From: Endozoicomonas sp965232255 | GTDB lineage: Bacteria > Pseudomonadota > Gammaproteobacteria > Pseudomonadales > Endozoicomonadaceae | Length of the DNA stretch: 64,000 bases | Assembly: GCA_965232255.1 (NCBI GenBank) | Contig: OZ246962.1 | Span: 3,472,001 to 3,536,000, forward strand | Reading direction: 5' to 3' | Shown here: one piece after another, positions 63,147 through 64,000 of the stretch | Position numbering within the stretch: the stretch's first letter is position 1 | Layout of the letters: every line of letters begins with the position of its first letter | Position numbers and translations under genes: made by a program | Notes under the pieces: generated by a model | Seen by the model: the letters and a program-made list of their open reading frames with translations, nothing else | What the model was told of the DNA's origin: nothing | Databases searched by the model: none

Positions 63147-63418
63147 TCTCCTCCAGGGGCGTCTCACAGCCGCCCCGCGCTTGACAGAAAAACCAAAAAC
63201 CCAAAAAATGTGTCGTTCTAAGACCCATAATTTTCTCCCCTCCTTCCTTTGTGACTATTGTCCCGGAAAATCGTTGAGAAAATTCATGCAATCCCTGGTA
63301 TGGATTGCCACTGGTTAATGGTTCCCAGCCCTGCGTACGGTCTGGGCAAAACCACAAAACAAGCAGCCTCCGGTACGGGTTGCCACTGACGAACTGAACA
63401 CCCACTAAGGACTCCTTC
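63147..63418 (+). promoter_or_regulatory. Promoter/leader region of thrS
   Basis: A 6-bp hairpin (GGGGCG/CGCCCC, 63156-63176) follows the DUF533 stop. A TTGACA (63181-63186) is a possible -35, but no good -10 lies 17 bp away. Nearer the gene, GTATGGATTGCCACTG and GTACGGGTTGCCACTG (63298 and 63373) form a 16-bp imperfect direct repeat. In E. coli, thrS mRNA is bound by its own product through tRNA-like leader structures; whether that applies here is not visible by eye. AAGGA precedes the start codon. Confidence 0.4.
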
Positions 63419-64000
63419 ATGCCTGTTATTACTCTTCCCGATGGCAGCAAACGCGAATTTGCCGATGCCGTATCGGTCATGGAAGTCGCCCAGGACATCG
63501 GTCCCGGTTTAGCGAAGGCGACCCTCGCCGGCCGCGTTAATGGCCAACTGGTAGACGCCAGCGCAAAAATGACCGAAGACGCAGAGCTATCCATCATCAC
63601 CACCCGCGACGCTGAAGGCGTGGATGTGATTCGCCACTCTACCGCCCATTTGCTGGCCATGGCCGTGCAGGATTTATACCCCGGCGCCCAGGTCACCATC
63701 GGCCCGGTGATTGAAAACGGCTTTTATTACGACTTTTCCTACGAACGCGCTTTCAACATGGACGATCTGGCCAGGATTGAAAAACGCATGGAAGAGTTAG
63801 CCAGGCAAGACCTGGCCATTGAGCGCGTGGTGATGAGCCGTGAAGAGGCCGTGAGTGCTTTTAAAGCCTTGGGCGAAGAGTACAAGGTTGCGATCATCAA
63901 CGACCTGCCAGCCAGCGAAGAGATTTCAGTCTATCGCCAGGGCCAGTGGATGGATCTGTGCCGTGGTCCCCACGTACCGTCCACCGGCAAACTCAAAGCG
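63419..64000 (+). CDS. thrS: Threonyl-tRNA synthetase, N-terminal part
   Basis: The first 194 residues of about 640, cut by the window edge. The TGS domain occupies residues ~1-61. It is followed by the editing domain with the HxxxH zinc-like site, His73 and His77 in RHSTAHLL, and the second pair Cys181 and His185 in CRGPH, which removes mischarged serine from tRNA-Thr. The catalytic class II core and anticodon-binding domain lie beyond the window. The ATG at 63419 has AAGGA 8 nt upstream. Confidence 0.97.
   Translation, partial: MPVITLPDGSKREFADAVSVMEVAQDIGPGLAKATLAGRVNGQLVDASAKMTEDAELSIITTRDAEGVDVIRHSTAHLLAMAVQDLYPGAQVTIGPVIENGFYYDFSYERAFNMDDLARIEKRMEELARQDLAIERVVMSREEAVSAFKALGEEYKVAIINDLPASEEISVYRQGQWMDLCRGPHVPSTGKLKA

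Overview
The window looks like the chromosome of a host-associated marine gammaproteobacterium of the Oceanospirillales/Pseudomonadales type. An Endozoicomonas-like symbiont is my best guess. The reasons are a Pseudomonas-like backbone (rapA end, mlaA, rssB-like, STAS, dusA, thrS), a block of very large eukaryote-type protein tyrosine phosphatases (PTPs) with Pro-rich tails, a giant adhesin, and several decayed genes. The organism call is inference; no rRNA or other taxonomic marker is present.

Layout. 1-6.5 kb: the end of rapA, an orphan coiled-coil protein, a short FlgM-like protein, mlaA, a response-regulator/PP2C phosphatase coupled to a STAS anti-anti-sigma-like protein, and dusA. 6.9-19.2 kb: four paralogous minus-strand genes (here A, B, C, D from left to right), each with a variable Pro/Gly/Ala-rich N-terminus, a classical PTP domain and a shared C-terminal helical module. 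D has every hallmark catalytic residue. B keeps Cys, Arg and the WPD Asp. C has lost the WPD Asp. A has lost both the WPD Asp and the P-loop Arg. A, C and D share a promoter-like block (TTCACA, 17 bp, CATTAT or GATCAT) and a related leader, so the array looks like one regulon.

20-29.8 kb: a minus-strand exopolysaccharide operon resembling the V. cholerae vps-II module: outer-membrane barrel, Wza-like exporter, Wzc-like tyrosine autokinase, VanZ-like protein, initiating phosphoglycosyltransferase, Wzy/ligase, a small membrane protein, a CpsB-type phosphatase and a VpsP-like protein. It has no other glycosyltransferase and no flippase. 30.2 kb: a relic of ppiC. 30.4-34.4 kb: an ascorbate-type PTS (IIA, IIB, IIC) translationally coupled to a split transketolase.

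34.7-60.9 kb: the wreckage of a type I secretion system (ATPase and HlyD-like adaptor, both broken) directly followed by one intact 8,423-residue adhesin. The adhesin has a LapA-type N-terminal retention module, eleven full 915-bp repeat units (two VCBS plus one cadherin/Ig-like domain each), three 1,209-bp units, then five copies of what reads as a seven-bladed beta-propeller, each followed by a cadherin-like domain and, in most cases, a lectin-like jelly roll. It ends in a type I secretion signal. A 3,660-bp piece of the repeat array is tandemly duplicated with no difference that I could find. 61-64 kb: an OFA-type MFS transporter, a DUF533/YebE protein and the start of thrS.

Taken together, the window combines surface and host-interaction functions (adhesin, exopolysaccharide, candidate PTP effectors) with traces of gene decay in the secretion genes and ppiC.
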